This document shows, in pieces, positions 8,992-20,240 of a stretch of 64,000 nucleotides of DNA. The position numbers and the translations under genes are program-made. The DNA comes from Diphasiastrum complanatum. Lineage: Eukaryota > Streptophyta > Lycopodiopsida > Lycopodiales > Lycopodiaceae. Positions within the stretch are counted from its first letter, which is position 1; every line of letters starts with the position of its first letter. The notes beneath the pieces are model-generated. The model ran no database searches and was not told the origin of the DNA. It saw only the letters and a program-made list of their open reading frames with translations. The stretch covers positions 14,451,285-14,515,284 of the forward strand of contig CM055102.1 of the NCBI GenBank assembly GCA_029204225.1, in the 5' to 3' direction.

Positions 8992-11900
8992 CAAGAATTC
9001 CATGGCTCGAGGGTGAGGTGCTGATCCTCTAGGAAGATCCATCTCTATTTGGTTGGGTGGATTTTTCCTCCCATTAGTCTCTCATGTGTTTCCTTCTATA
9101 GCCTCAATCCCTATGGTCTTAGTAGTAGTGTCAGAACCAAACTAAAATGTGGTTGGGGTGAGAAAAGAAGCATCAATTTGGAAAGTGAAGCACTTGGATG
9201 TATGAAATTGGTTGGCTTGCTGATTTTCCAAGGAATGCATGAATTTGGATATCACTAATTCCTGGTTGAGCAAATTCCCTCATAGTTGTTGTAGCGTGCA
9301 CTAATTGCATGTTAGATTTTGTTAAAATCTTCTTAGAGTTAGTGCTTGAATCCATGGATTTTCTATGAGATTGTATTGTTGAAATGAAGGACATCCTCTT
9401 TACGAGTGCATATGATGGTTGTATTGTCTACATTCGTTATATCGGACCTAGGAAATGTGCAACCACTTGATATTATGTCTATTTCCAATTGTGTTGGCTT
9501 ATTAAATCTTATTTTGTTTAAAGTGAAGGTATTCAAAATCCTCAGCATGTTTATTAGAATAGGATAAATGCATGTGTGTTGCACTTTTCCAACATGGAGA
9601 GTTTGAAACATGACATTAAACAAAGTAATTCTGATTTGTGTTCCATTCTTGTGAGGGTTTGATGAAATGCTTATGTTTTGGATGATTGGTTTCATGCTAA
9701 AGTGACATTTGTCTATTGATGAAATTGGTTGTTTGGAATCAATTTGTCCATGCGAAATAGACAAGAAAGTACTTGAAATTCATAATGAAAGTTAATTTAA
9801 GGAGTAGCTCATAAAGATATAATGAATTGTTATTTATGAGATGGTTTGAAATTGGATCTGATTTTGCATAAAAAGGATTGTAGTTTGTTCTAAGATTAAG
9901 TAAATCATGCAATTTGTTGAACATAGAAAGGATAGATCTTGTCGATCATCTAGTGTTTTGAATGGCATGAATACCTCTTATAAGATGTCAATTCTGATTT
10001 TTCCTACTTCTGGTATGGCTATGGGTAGGAAATTAAAATTCATACGCTGATTTTTTGTACGAACAATAGGAAAGCATGGATAGAAATCAGATTGTATGGA
10101 CTAAGTCAAACCTGTAATCACCATCAATGCATGCATGTAAAGAAAAGGCTTCAAAAATGGTTTTTGGAAATTCATAAGCTTCTTTGACTAGCATGCAGTG
10201 AAATCAGTATGTTAGAACATCCCTCACTTGTTATTGAATGTACAACCAGTTTTGCTTAAGAAATCATTATGCATGTTCAAGAAACTAAATGTATTCCTGT
10301 CAGAGGACTAATTGAAAACTACTCAGGTTATCAATAGCTGACTAATGATGTCTGTTTGTTGAGACCTAGGCTAAAAAAACCAAACAATATATTGTTAGTG
10401 AACTAGCTTAATGGCAGTTATGACATGATTCCAATATTATCCTATTCCCAACATGATTTAACATGCTCCTTTTGGCTGTAAGAACGTGTTGACTTGTCCT
10501 TTTCCTTGGTTGAACCCTAAAATCGTGACTGCTGGTTGTCGGAAGGATGTGAAGGGCGTAGTTCTTAAGAATCCTAATAGCTCGATTCTACAAAAAAATT
10601 CTCAAGCGATTGTCTATGCTTGTAAGGGACTAACCTTGCTCATGGAATTCTAACTTGTGGCAAGCTCTTGTCCCATTGGAGCTAGCTAAAGATGGCCTTT
10701 GAGCCATGATTGTTAGCAAAAGTCACTGGTTGTAGCAACGCTTCTTCTTCTTCTTCTGCATGATCCATCCCAAAAATTGGAAATATGGCAATGACAGCAT
10801 GCTCCCAGATTTGTGGGTTAGCTTAATGTGGACAGGTGGGTGTGGTGATGGTTGCATGAACACCAATTTCCCCAAGGTAGTGCAACGAATTGCTAGGCGA
10901 TGCTTGGCAGTGATGGATGCATGCACATCATGAAACTATGTATGTGTGTGCATCCTTGTATGCATCACTAAAAATTTTCAATCAAAGCTTTTTAAATGTT
11001 GGAGAAACATGGCTCTTGTGGGTTAATGCTCTCTCTTTTAGTAGCACGACTTAAAACATGTGGACCCAAGTAAACTTTCACTAGGAATTTTCTAGATACC
11101 ATAGAAGATTGACCCCTCTTGTGGTTGCATGTGGAACGAGTAGCAAGCATAAATGGGTTTTAGAATGGCATTGGTGTAAGCTCAATTTTAGGTCAGTACA
11201 AATGAAAGTTGTCCTGAGGATGTTGGGATTGGTAAGGGAAATTGAATCTAATCAAGCTTGAGCCTAAAAATGGGAATTTTAGATTCTTTAAATGGACATA
11301 AGAATTCTTTTTTGATACAAATGGAGGGAAATTGGCAAGGGTTAAGAACTTGCCTTCGTAACAAACACCTAAGTGGCAGCTTTATAATCCATCATTTCAT
11401 AGAATTAGGATTATAGGGCAAGCTATCAATCCATCAATTTTGGTAGAAAAATTTTAGTATGTTGTCGATTAAAGAAAGTTTTTGAATATCACTAGACACC
11501 AGGGTGCAATGTGGAAATCTAGTTATTGACATTTGTGTACAATGACACCAACCATGTTTTTTGCTTCATATTCAAGTTGACACTATCCAACCACGCACGA
11601 ACTTCCGAAGTAATAAATTCAACCTTTGAATGTGTGGGCCATGCACAATGTCAATTATAGGCATACACAAGATGAAAGCAAACTTTGGTTTTTCTACCTA
11701 GTTGGGATATGTTGTGAGTATTGCTTGAGCCAAAACTAGTTAAGGTTGGGTATTGGCCAAGTATTGGTGACACCAGTGTTGCCCATCATGTAGCAGTTGT
11801 GAAGGTGAATAGCATACACGTGGCATATTATGGTTGGTCAAGAGGAGCCTGATTTGAGGCCATAGCAAGGCTTCAGAAAAAGGTCTAATCTCACCCATCC

Positions 11901-12600
11901 ATCTGCAACTGCTACGTCAGGTATCCTTCATCCAACGGTTGGCTACCGTCCTATAGCAGGTTTTGCCACTCCAACAGCTCAACTTGCTATTGCTGGTATG
12001 ACACATACCTAGTACATTCTAGTCTCAAGATCTATTTTGTCTACATTTGACACTGCTTTCAAAATCCATCATTTCAAGTTCAAGAAGTGTTGCATTGTTA
12101 GGGGTTGAGTGAATTCCTTTGACTAACAAGTAACTAACTCACACGCATGGCCTATGTGGGGCTTCGATACAGTGACTTTAAAACAATGGAAGTAGCTAGT
12201 TAATTGTAGTTTCAATGATTAACAACTAAAATCCATATGAGTACTTGTCGACACTTGAGAGTAAACAACCTCCTTATACGTACGAGTAGTATGATGTTAA
12301 CAAAGATGATGCATGACATGAGTTCACTTTATGCCTTGCTCATGATTACTTATAAATGCATTTGCAACTAGACTTGCATCTAACAATAAGCGTTTCTATA
12401 TTAAATGGTTAAAAAATATGTGATAATACTTCATATAGTCACAATCTCACATGATAAAACAACTTTTTTCAATGGCCTGACATATTATGCCTCAGTCCAT
12501 TCTTGTCTATTGTACTTTTGATAGACATGGCCTCAATTTTGATTGATAAAGCATGACTCAATTTGTCCAAATAGCCATCTAGAAATCCTTTAGTAACGAT
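8990..12600. other. Long spacer without recognisable genes
   Basis: About 3.6 kb of AT-rich sequence. The longest open frame (9363-9764, minus, 133 codons) has no recognisable motif. Nothing supports a gene, RNA or mobile element here. Old, unrecognisable transposon sequence is likely. Confidence 0.5.
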
Positions 12601-12603
12601 TTC

Positions 12604-13290
12604 TTACTTAGTAGTGCCTACGATAAGACATTGTCCTGTATTGAATTGAATGACATTATTGATGATGGTTTTGAAAGACCCATGTTGAAGTGTGATTAGT
12701 ACCATTCCCTTGCCTTCAATGTTGTGAAGTTTGAGTTTCCTATCTAGATGGAGTTGTCTTGAATTGAACTGATAAACTCTAGAAACCCGTCCTTCCATGA
12801 TGTCATATGTTGATTCGAGGTACTAACATTCAAGATATAGTTGTGAGGACAATTCTACCATGAACAACCTTTGGGCATTATCCGAAGTGGAAGGATCTTG
12901 ATTGTTTGTGGTGGGGGGCACACTTTTCTTCCTCTTGTTCTTTTTGAAAATCCTGGTCCTACAATCTTTGATATCATGTTCTTTCACAACTTATAGAAAA
13001 CATCTTTGGTGTTTTTGCCAAGTTCTTTCTTGGCTTGTTGACCAATAGAGGGCTAGTTGTCTTTGGCCTAAAAAGTAGGGGTATTCTTGGAATGCGTGGT
13101 ATGAGTATTCTTCTTGGAGTATAGGTTGGCAAGTGAACATGTGAATCACCTAACTTCCTTTTGATCTCTTCTTGAAGTAAGATAGGTCATTATTTGAATG
13201 GTTAGCACTTTACTATGCGGTCATGAGCATTACAAGGTGCTCATTGGATTTGGACAGATTTAAAAGTAGGGGGGCCGGCTTCTTTTCATT
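12604..13290 (-). pseudogene. Copia gag zinc-knuckle to protease fragment
   Basis: On the minus strand, about 13010-12900 reads as a worn zinc knuckle (CGKEHDIKDC-like) with a basic stretch after it. 12798-12604 gives IEGKGMVLITLQHGSFK, the usual strand after the copia protease active site. The catalytic DSGA is not preserved, and several frame changes are needed. It is a short, old remnant. Confidence 0.4.
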
Positions 13291-13299
13291 TCAAAGTGA

Positions 13300-13728
13300 G
13301 CTTTCATCTCCAAACATAAACTAGGCAACATAGATATTATTCCTATATTTTCTTAACAATGAAACATCAACATGACAAACACCCTAAATGTTCATTGGCT
13401 ACAATATAGTGAGTGAAACATTTTATAGAAAGGTTATTTGGAACTAGAGAGAGTACAAGAGTCAAGGGGGAAAATGTTTGAGAATCATAATTTTTAAGAG
13501 CATTGGATCCAATAGGAGGGATGATTTAAAGATTATCACTCCCGAGAGAGCACTAAAAGTTTTTTTGGGTTCTATTTCTAGGAAATAAATTATATTTCAG
13601 AAGAGGTGTATGTTATGTCTTTGACTAACTGTGAAGGATATAAGGAGTATTGGTGCATGCCAGCAAGGTTTCTATAGATGTTGGAGCTTGTCATTCCATT
13701 GACTATTGGTTGATCACTATGTGATCAG
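13300..13728. other. Spacer before duplication copy 1
   Basis: No coding or repeat signal was recognised. Homology to the second duplication copy starts at about 13729. Confidence 0.5.
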
Positions 13729-14543
13729 ACCAATATCAAGAATCGTCATTGTGTGCTAAATTACAAGTACGACTTTTAAGTGCACTTACATAGGAAATGT
13801 GGTTTTGTAGAAGCATTGGGCACCCAATGACATTCAACTACTTGTCCACCAATGATTTTTCTCAAGGAAACAAGTGTTATGCTTCGTTTTTTTATAAAAT
13901 GTAAACCATTTTTGAGTTTAGTAACCTCATAACTAACCTCTTGGAACCCCCAAAAAAGGTAATTTTAGGCTAGAATTGAATGTTGCCACCCATCTGAACT
14001 TGTATGGGGTGCATGCCTCTATCACACTTGGAAAAAGTCAAGAGTATTTGGGTTACCATCAGAGTTGAACCTTATTGTATTATTGTCTACATCCAATAGA
14101 TTCATACCTACTCTGAAAAAGACTCACCTAGATTGTGAATAGTTACTGGCTTCTCTATATGGGCTTCCACATCTCTAGTAGAATTAGAAAATTTTGGAGA
14201 CAAGTTTGGCATTTTTCAGGTTGGAACATCTTGGTTCATTGGTGTTCCGAGGGTTTGATTTGCACCTTATTTCATTGATGCCCCTAACCAAGAGGTTCCC
14301 AACCACCATAATGCATACAGAACCCTATCTGGGCTCACTATCAAATTTAAGAGAATTTAAAGAACATTTTCCCAGTCCCACATTGATTTTTCATGTCAAA
14401 ACAATGTTACACCTTGTAGGGATTAGCCCATTCGATATTTTCATGGTAGAATCAAGATAGCAACATGACCTTGATCACAGCCAAGGAGGTTCAGTCTGAA
14501 CAGACAATCACTCATCAAAAAGCCATTCTTAATCAACTTGCAC
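13729..14543. repeat. Segmental duplication copy 1, block 1
   Basis: Collinear with 60080-60918 at high identity. Copy 1 lacks about 30 bp near 14343 that copy 2 keeps. A plus-strand frame at 14194-14460 is also open in copy 2 (60542-60835), but it differs by indels and has no recognisable motif, so it is not called a gene. Confidence 0.85.
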
Positions 14544-16543
14544 AAATTGCTTCTGTTTTGTAGGTGCTTGTGCACTAGATGCGTGCACTAAGCTCAGATA
14601 ACATTCTGAGTTCCAAGGCCTCCTAAATAAAGCAACCTATGCAAAAGGACCAGAGTTGGATGCTTCTCTTTGCAAGAAGTTCAAAATAAAGTGAAGCAGT
14701 TTGCATCACTTGGGTCTCCCAAATGGCAGTTGAAACAGAAATGTGGTTCTCTAAGACATTTGAGATGTATCCAAAATATGACTCAGCAGTTCCAATTAGC
14801 ACCCGTACATATGGCCAATCACACGAGCAAATCATACAAAACTATGATATACAGAGCTTACCAGCTAGGAATGTTCCAAGCAAGATGCTAGGATAGCTAT
14901 GATTGTCCCGAATGGACAACTATGAGAAGCGCCTTGAAGCTTCAAGCATATGAGAAGAGTGTAGGATTGACAAAATGATCCTTAGAGTAATCTGTACTTG
15001 TTTCCAGATCTGACTCTGCAAGGATCTGCTCTATGGTGTTGCAGGACTACAAGGCCCTTTATGAAATTAGATATTTTCATCACTTGACATTACAACAGGC
15101 TAAGTCTTTAGCCTCTACCTTCCATCATGAATAAGTTGACCCTCAAGCTCCATCATTGAGTCCAGCAGATAGTATTCCAACCCAAAGCATTACAGACAAC
15201 AACAGGTTAATATCATTGACAATGAGTAAAAGATACCAAGCAAGTTCAGATCTCACGCTGTTGAGCAACATGAAGAGAGCTACTTAATACTGAGGGTGAG
15301 ATTTACCAGCAAAAAAGCTTGCAATTCTTTAAACTTACAGTCAATAGGAGGCTTTTCTACCACCAGCTGATGAAGCAAGCAGCATGACCTCTTGAACCAG
15401 ATTCAAATCATATGAGCCCATTTGATTGCAAAACAGATTGATGGAGATAGAATGTGAGAGATTCCTTCCTGAGACATAATGACAGAACATCTTTCTTTAT
15501 CTCAAGCATAATTACACCACATATCTACTTACAGTGACAACTCTGAAAATGATTGTATTCCAGATTGTGAAGCTCTTTTTGGGCCATGATGGCTGAAGAA
15601 GATCATATCAATCCATAGAAACACAATTATAGAAATATTGTGGTCCTCCAGTTCATAGCCAGGGAAACTACCATTTCAGCTACACTATAATCGTCAGGAG
15701 CATAAGATGTGTGCATAAAGTGATGATGTAAACATGTTCTGAGAAGACCTGGATAAAGGAAAGTTCACAACAATAACACATCACTCAGCAGATAGCAGAG
15801 ATGTGACCTTTGTTTAGCTCATAACCTCAAAAGTAAATGCTTTTGCCCCTACAGGTAGAAGAAAGATTTCAAGAGCACATGCTTTCTCACAGATTTCATG
15901 GACATCTTGTCTGGAAACTTGACACACCAATAACTCTGGCATCTTGCAAAGTAGTGTCTCTAGATTAAGACTTACCGTAAGTCTCCTTTCAATTCTCTGA
16001 AAAAGTTCCCTTCTTGTGACTTCAATTCCTTTGAGCAATTCTCTGCAGAACTGTCATAAATCATAACGAATCCCTTTCTTTTTTGAGACTGCTTACAATT
16101 AAAGAGAAAACTCAATACTGGATAATGATAGCCACCACTGTGTAAGATCACTAACACCTGTCTGAACGAGCAGAAGGAAGACCTAAAATTCTAAATGTCA
16201 GAAAAAGCAGTTTTAAACACAATGAAAATTCAGTAACATCAACTATGGGTAAATAGCTATCATACAATGGTTATGCCTAATTCAAAAGACAATCTGATTA
16301 ATACCGTATTGATCTTTGTAGACCAACTTGAGAAGCACAATTTCATGTAACGACCATAAAATGCTATCAAAAGAACTTCAAAGCATCACATCCTCTTCAC
16401 ATACTTTAACCTAATCATAACCACACTCCAAGTCAATCCTGCTAATAGCACCATGCAAAGTGTCTAGGAAGTCACAAATACATGGCATGAGATACCAATG
16501 CATAACAGTTGAAACCTCAAGAATCTGCACACATCCCAAAATC
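14544..16543. other. 2.0-kb segment present only in duplication copy 1
   Basis: At the matching point of copy 2 (60919-60921) flank joins flank directly, so this stretch was inserted here or deleted there. No transposon ends or proteins were recognised. One minus-strand exon-like piece lies at 15976-16042. Confidence 0.6.
15976..16042 (-). other. Exon-like segment (weak)
   Basis: On the minus strand a TTCTGCAG acceptor-like site precedes 67 nt open in one frame (ELLKGIEVTRRELFQRIERR...), followed by a near-consensus donor (ACG|GTAAGT). It could be an internal exon of the gene whose first part lies at 18134-18935, but no adjoining exon or protein family was recognised. Confidence 0.2.
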
Positions 16544-17249
16544 TATCCTTTGTCAAAGGAATGATCGGCAAGCCAAGAGGGAGAAGCCAAGGACAGACAA
16601 GAGATGGCAACAAATGTACTAGCCTAAGGGAAACGTTAAATCTATGTCCACAAAAATACTTTCTTCTGACAGGAGTGAACTATTTGCTCCAGAGATGAAG
16701 CTATGATGCCTGCAGGAGACCTATCCTCTTTTTGACTAAAGAAGATCTAGTAGTAGATTTGATGTTACTGGCTACCAATTGTGTTAGTGTGGCCAGTTGT
16801 CCAGAAGCAAACTGAATTTGAGATTTGAAGTTTAAAAACTGTACAGAACCTCAAGGACCAAAAGCACAACAAATTTAATTCACTCAACTAGTCAAATCTC
16901 TATGGCAGGTTATTGGCAAAAGGAGCAAGCCTACACAATTTCAAAATCTTTTGCTCCAATGTTACATAAGTTTTTTGCCAATTACTTTCACAATGAAACC
17001 TGAGTTGCAGCGGATCGCGATCCGCTGAAAAAACGTTTCGGATTGGCGATCTGCAACCCAGATCGCAATTTTTTTTTTTTTTTTGGTTGTGGAAAAAGGA
17101 ATACTGGCCCAAATTTTTATTTTTTTTCAGTTTAATACTAACTAAACCGTAAATGGTGGACATGCTTTTCCAATAGATATCAGAAATCAATTTTGAAATG
17201 GTGTTCTGATGCCAATGGTTTGCAAATCTACTGATTCCGTTTTCTGTTA
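16544..17249. repeat. Segmental duplication copy 1, block 2
   Basis: Collinear with 60921-62033. Copy 2 carries about 380 extra bp (about 61155-61535). The block contains a perfect 20-bp palindrome at 17008-17027 that is decayed in copy 2. Confidence 0.8.
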
Positions 17250-17379
17250 GCAAAGAAGGAAGAAAAATGAAAGAAAAAGTTGATCACTCATATTTATTGT
17301 TTGTTTGATGTATTTTTTCAAAGAGTTCAAGCATGGTGAAATCATTTCATTTACATTCTATTTGATTCTTCATGTACTA

Positions 17380-17620
17380 GTTACGTCTTGACATGTAAAA
17401 TTGATGTAAGAAATAGTGAAGCATCCCAAGTGGACACTATTCTCTATATCAATTATGGTTGTTTCTATTTTGAGCATTACATGATCATTGAAAGGAGATC
17501 TATGAAGAAGATCATTCTTATGATGGATCAAATTTCTATGGTCAAAACTATGCTAGGAGCAAGCATGTTGAGGTGCAACAACATTTCATGAGGGAGCAAG
17601 GCTGATCGTCGAAGATCAGC
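17380..17620 (+). pseudogene. Copia fragment with domain-X and RNase H pieces
   Basis: This lies in a stretch missing from duplication copy 2. 17400-17440 encodes RNSEASQVDT, matching the SEASKVDTY core of domain X (646-672 and the nested element). 17540-17600 matches the RNase H end of copia ('GASKHVEVQQHFMREQ' in a shifted frame). The two together suggest a deleted member of the domain-X family inserted into copy 1. Confidence 0.45.
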
Positions 17621-17674
17621 CCGGTTGGGCTGATCCATTGCTGATAGTGGTGCATTTTTTTTGCGAGCCCACTC

Positions 17675-18960
17675 GTGGAATAGCTGAAACCATCTACTGA
17701 TGTCCAAATTTCTAAAACCATATGAAATTGCAGCTAGTTTTTTTAAACCATCTACTGATGTCCAGATTTCTAATGAATGTAGCCTGCAGCCATCTGAAAC
17801 CAAGCAACAGATCTGCATAACAAATGCTTTATTGATATCCTTTCACATGAGGGAATGCAAATGCGTCTGCTACCTTGGACAGGATAAAAGAATTTGGAAA
17901 ACACGTTTGCATCAAAATTTGCACATTTGAAAGTACATGCAAACATGTTTGTTGCTAACTATAAGCCAAATATTCAAAAAAAAAAAAAAATAGATCTCTT
18001 TCTCCTTTTTGTATGAAGAAACTAAAAAACGAGTATTGAGATAAGAAGCATCGTGACGGAGTAATCAATGCCATGTTGGAGCTTTAATAGTATACCAAAA
18101 GTTGAGGGATACTAATTTGAATGGCATTCATACCTGTAGCAGCCTTTCCTTTGAACACTTGATCAGGGAATGCTCCATGTGGAAGGTCAGAAAATGAAAA
18201 ATCAATGCATTGTCTTGCTCTCTTCGATCTCTTTGCGTTCACCAACGGGTATGTTGCATATCCTCGTTGTCTCGAAAGCCCTACGGTAGGAGGTTGTGTT
18301 GGCAAGTTCAACCTCAAGCCATGTGGGGGAGTTACAAGTACGTTTTCTCGATGAAGAACATTTTTCATGTGTCGTTCAGAGTATGCAACTCGCAGAACAT
18401 ATAGGAAAGCTAACAAAGGCCTGTCATTGTTTCTAATGATTGGTGAAACAAACAATTTCTTACATTCTGCAGGCCCACATCTTTTGAAAAAGATGGTTTT
18501 TGAATAGTTCGTAACAAATCCCACTAGCGTTTCGTCCATAACCATATTGCCATATAGTTGTTGCACGGCGGGAAGAAGCACTTTTTGTCGCTTTGGAAGA
18601 TTTAGTGCTATGCAAAAATCTTCACCATCTTCCAAATCAAATTGCCAACTGCCTTTTACCCCTCCAGTTCCCAAGTTCCTTTCAGAAAGGTCGTTTGGAT
18701 TGAATTGTTTTGTTTTATCCAAAATTACTTGATCCGCTGAAGAAAGGGATCGGCTGCTTCCACCACCTTGATATTCAGCTGGGATCCCCAATAATTGTGC
18801 CAACAAATTTACCCGACCAAAGATCAGCATGGCTACCGCTCCTCGCACTTTGTCTTCACTTACCGGTGGCGGCCATGGAGGTCCACGTCCATAAGTCACT
18901 GGAGTGATGTTTGCATTTGAGTCGTCTAATGTCAATAGAAGATTTTCACAGTTTTGATCA
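17675..18960. repeat. Segmental duplication copy 1, blocks 3 and 4
   Basis: 17675-17853 matches 62093-62270, and 17853-18960 matches about 62935-64000. Copy 2 has about 660 bp extra between them. Within block 3 the unit 'AAACCATCTACTGATGTCC' is repeated twice in both copies. Block 4 holds the duplicated exon. Confidence 0.85.
18134..18935 (-). CDS. Exon of a putative nuclease-fold/kinase (Crinkler/FunK1-like) protein, copy 1
   Basis: A long minus-strand frame runs from before 18935 to a strong donor site (CTACAG|GTATGA, intron from 18133). The features resemble the restriction-nuclease-like region placed before a kinase domain in Crinkler/FunK1-type proteins: PDQV-like SSADQVILD, a tract ending in GEDFCIALNLPKRQK where an E-x-K pair is usual, AVQQLYGNMV, GFVTNYSKTIFFKRCG, then LFVSPIIRNNDRPLLAFLYVL. 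The last residues (GAFPDQVFKGKAAT) could begin the kinase glycine-loop strand, but no kinase exon was found downstream. A frame continuing upstream (ARQTKNIRWSDYWSDFDQN) ends at a TAA near 19015. The 63211-64000 copy differs at roughly seven residues in 271. The family assignment is by remembered pattern, not a search. Confidence 0.5.
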
Positions 18961-19105
18961 AAATCAGACCAATAATCACTCCATCGAATGTTCTTGGTTT
19001 GGCGGGCAATGTCTTAGATGAGGATCTTGGACTCAATCTGGCCTCCATATCAGGAAGCTTTTGCAAAGCTGCTTGCCGTGCAGCGAGCACTGAAATTTGA
19101 GACAT
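18936..19105 (-). pseudogene. Upstream coding of the same locus, frame disrupted
   Basis: The frame of the main exon extends upstream through NIRWSDYWSDFDQNCENLLL to an in-frame TAA near 19015. A Met-initiated frame from 19105 (MSQISVLAARQAALQKLPDM) overlaps in another frame and shows no splice pair joining the two. A single-base frameshift would connect them. Either this copy is a pseudogene, or the true start is the Met at 18935. Confidence 0.35.
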
Positions 19106-19262
19106 GATGCAGAAACCTGTCTAGATCTTGATGCATTCAGCAAGAACGTTCTGAAGCTGGCTAGCTATCCAATAAAACCCAACAACGCTTCTGCTTTAGT
19201 AAAAGAGTAATAAACTCAGAGGAATTGACTGGTAACAATCGAACACGCATGCGGAGATGTAG

Positions 19263-19275
19263 AAACCCTAAACCC
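19263..19275. promoter_or_regulatory. Telo-box-like motif upstream of the duplicated locus
   Basis: AAACCCTAAACCC lies about 160 bp upstream of the MSQIS start, on the strand opposite to the gene. Telo-boxes (AAACCCTAA) are known plant promoter and 5'-leader elements. The role here is inferred from position only. Confidence 0.3.
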
Positions 19276-19702
19276 AGAATCTTGATTTACATTGTCGTCA
19301 GAGTTGTGTTTCCTTCCAGCAACAAATCAGTGTTCAAAGCCACTAGTCTTCAAGCAGTGATCTGCCAGTGACTTCTGCGTGCGCCTGATTTTTGTGGGTT
19401 CTAGTTTGTGATTTGCCTACGACTGTGAATGCGCTCCAACTTCGCTTGCCTACACATTGAGCCTGCTGTTCCACTACTGTGGGCCGCTAACTCTTTGCTA
19501 CCTACATGTCTGCACTATTTGCAGCAATCCGCCTGTCTATGAACTTTAGCTACGCCCATCTGCTGCGGTTGTTGGTTACCTATTTGCTTTGCTTGCGTAT
19601 ATCGTTTGATGTGTATTCACTCTCATACAAAGCGTTTTTCGCTCTTGCGTTTTTCCCTCTTTTTTAGTATAGTTTGTATACTTCGAGTAAAAGCCCTTTT
19701 GT

Positions 19703-19836
19703 ATTATGGAAGGAGCCGGGCACAAGCCATTTTGCTCCATAAGGATTTCCAAAAAAATTTAGGGGGCCGAGCGTAAAATTTTTTGGAAGCCAAACCGGTC
19801 TGAATGGGCTGTGCCCGGCTACTTCCATTGCGTAAT
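19703..19836. mobile_element. Foldback / MITE-like hairpin element
   Basis: Left arm ATTATGGAAGGAGCCGGGCA and the right arm, read in reverse complement, pair along most of the 134 bp. Both contain AGCCGGGCACA and an inner TTCCAAAAAA tract. Such a long, near-complete hairpin is typical of foldback MITEs. No clear target duplication was seen. Confidence 0.5.
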
Positions 19837-20090
19837 GGATACTTGGAATTTTCTCACAAGTACATTACGAAGCTTAATAGGCAGGTTTGACTTTGACTGA
19901 CCACTACGAATGCGCCACGTAACAGTTGTACGGACGGGCACAAACAAGCAGAAAAAAAATTCAAAATCCACCTTTGAAAAAAACACATATTTTATGATTT
20001 TTAATTTGTCTGAAATTGGGCAGAATCTACCATAGGTATCCATTGCGGTTTTAGAAAATGTATTAAAAAAAACGAGAACGATGTGCTATT

Positions 20091-20094
20091 GTGT

Positions 20095-20125
<31 letters not shown>

Positions 20126-20240
20126 GGGGGGGGGCTTCCCCGAGGGCCTTCCGTGCTTGGAGGGCCCTTGCCCGAGGGCGGGAGCCCACCGAGGGTAGGG
20201 CCCGACCTGCACGGAAAGGCCCGAGGGATCGGGCCTTCCC
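20091..20240. repeat. (GT)9-G26 tract and GC-rich hairpin
   Basis: Nine GT units run into 26 consecutive G (20109-20134), then about 105 bp of GC-rich sequence in an AT-rich region. GGGCCTTCCGTGC near 20146 pairs with GCACGGAAAGGCCC near 20209. Codons can be read through it, but the composition explains the open frame. Confidence 0.7.

Noticed and set aside
9363-9764. 133-codon minus-strand open frame
   Set aside because: No recognisable motif, ordinary AT-rich composition, no splice or promoter context. Open by chance or very old repeat.
14194-14460. Frame open in both duplication copies (14194-14460 and 60542-60835)
   Set aside because: The two frames differ by in-frame and out-of-frame indels and no family was recognised. 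Duplication alone explains similarity.
18210-18907. Plus-strand frames opposite the duplicated exon
   Set aside because: Antisense shadows of the minus-strand exon. The same shadows recur at 63287-63984.
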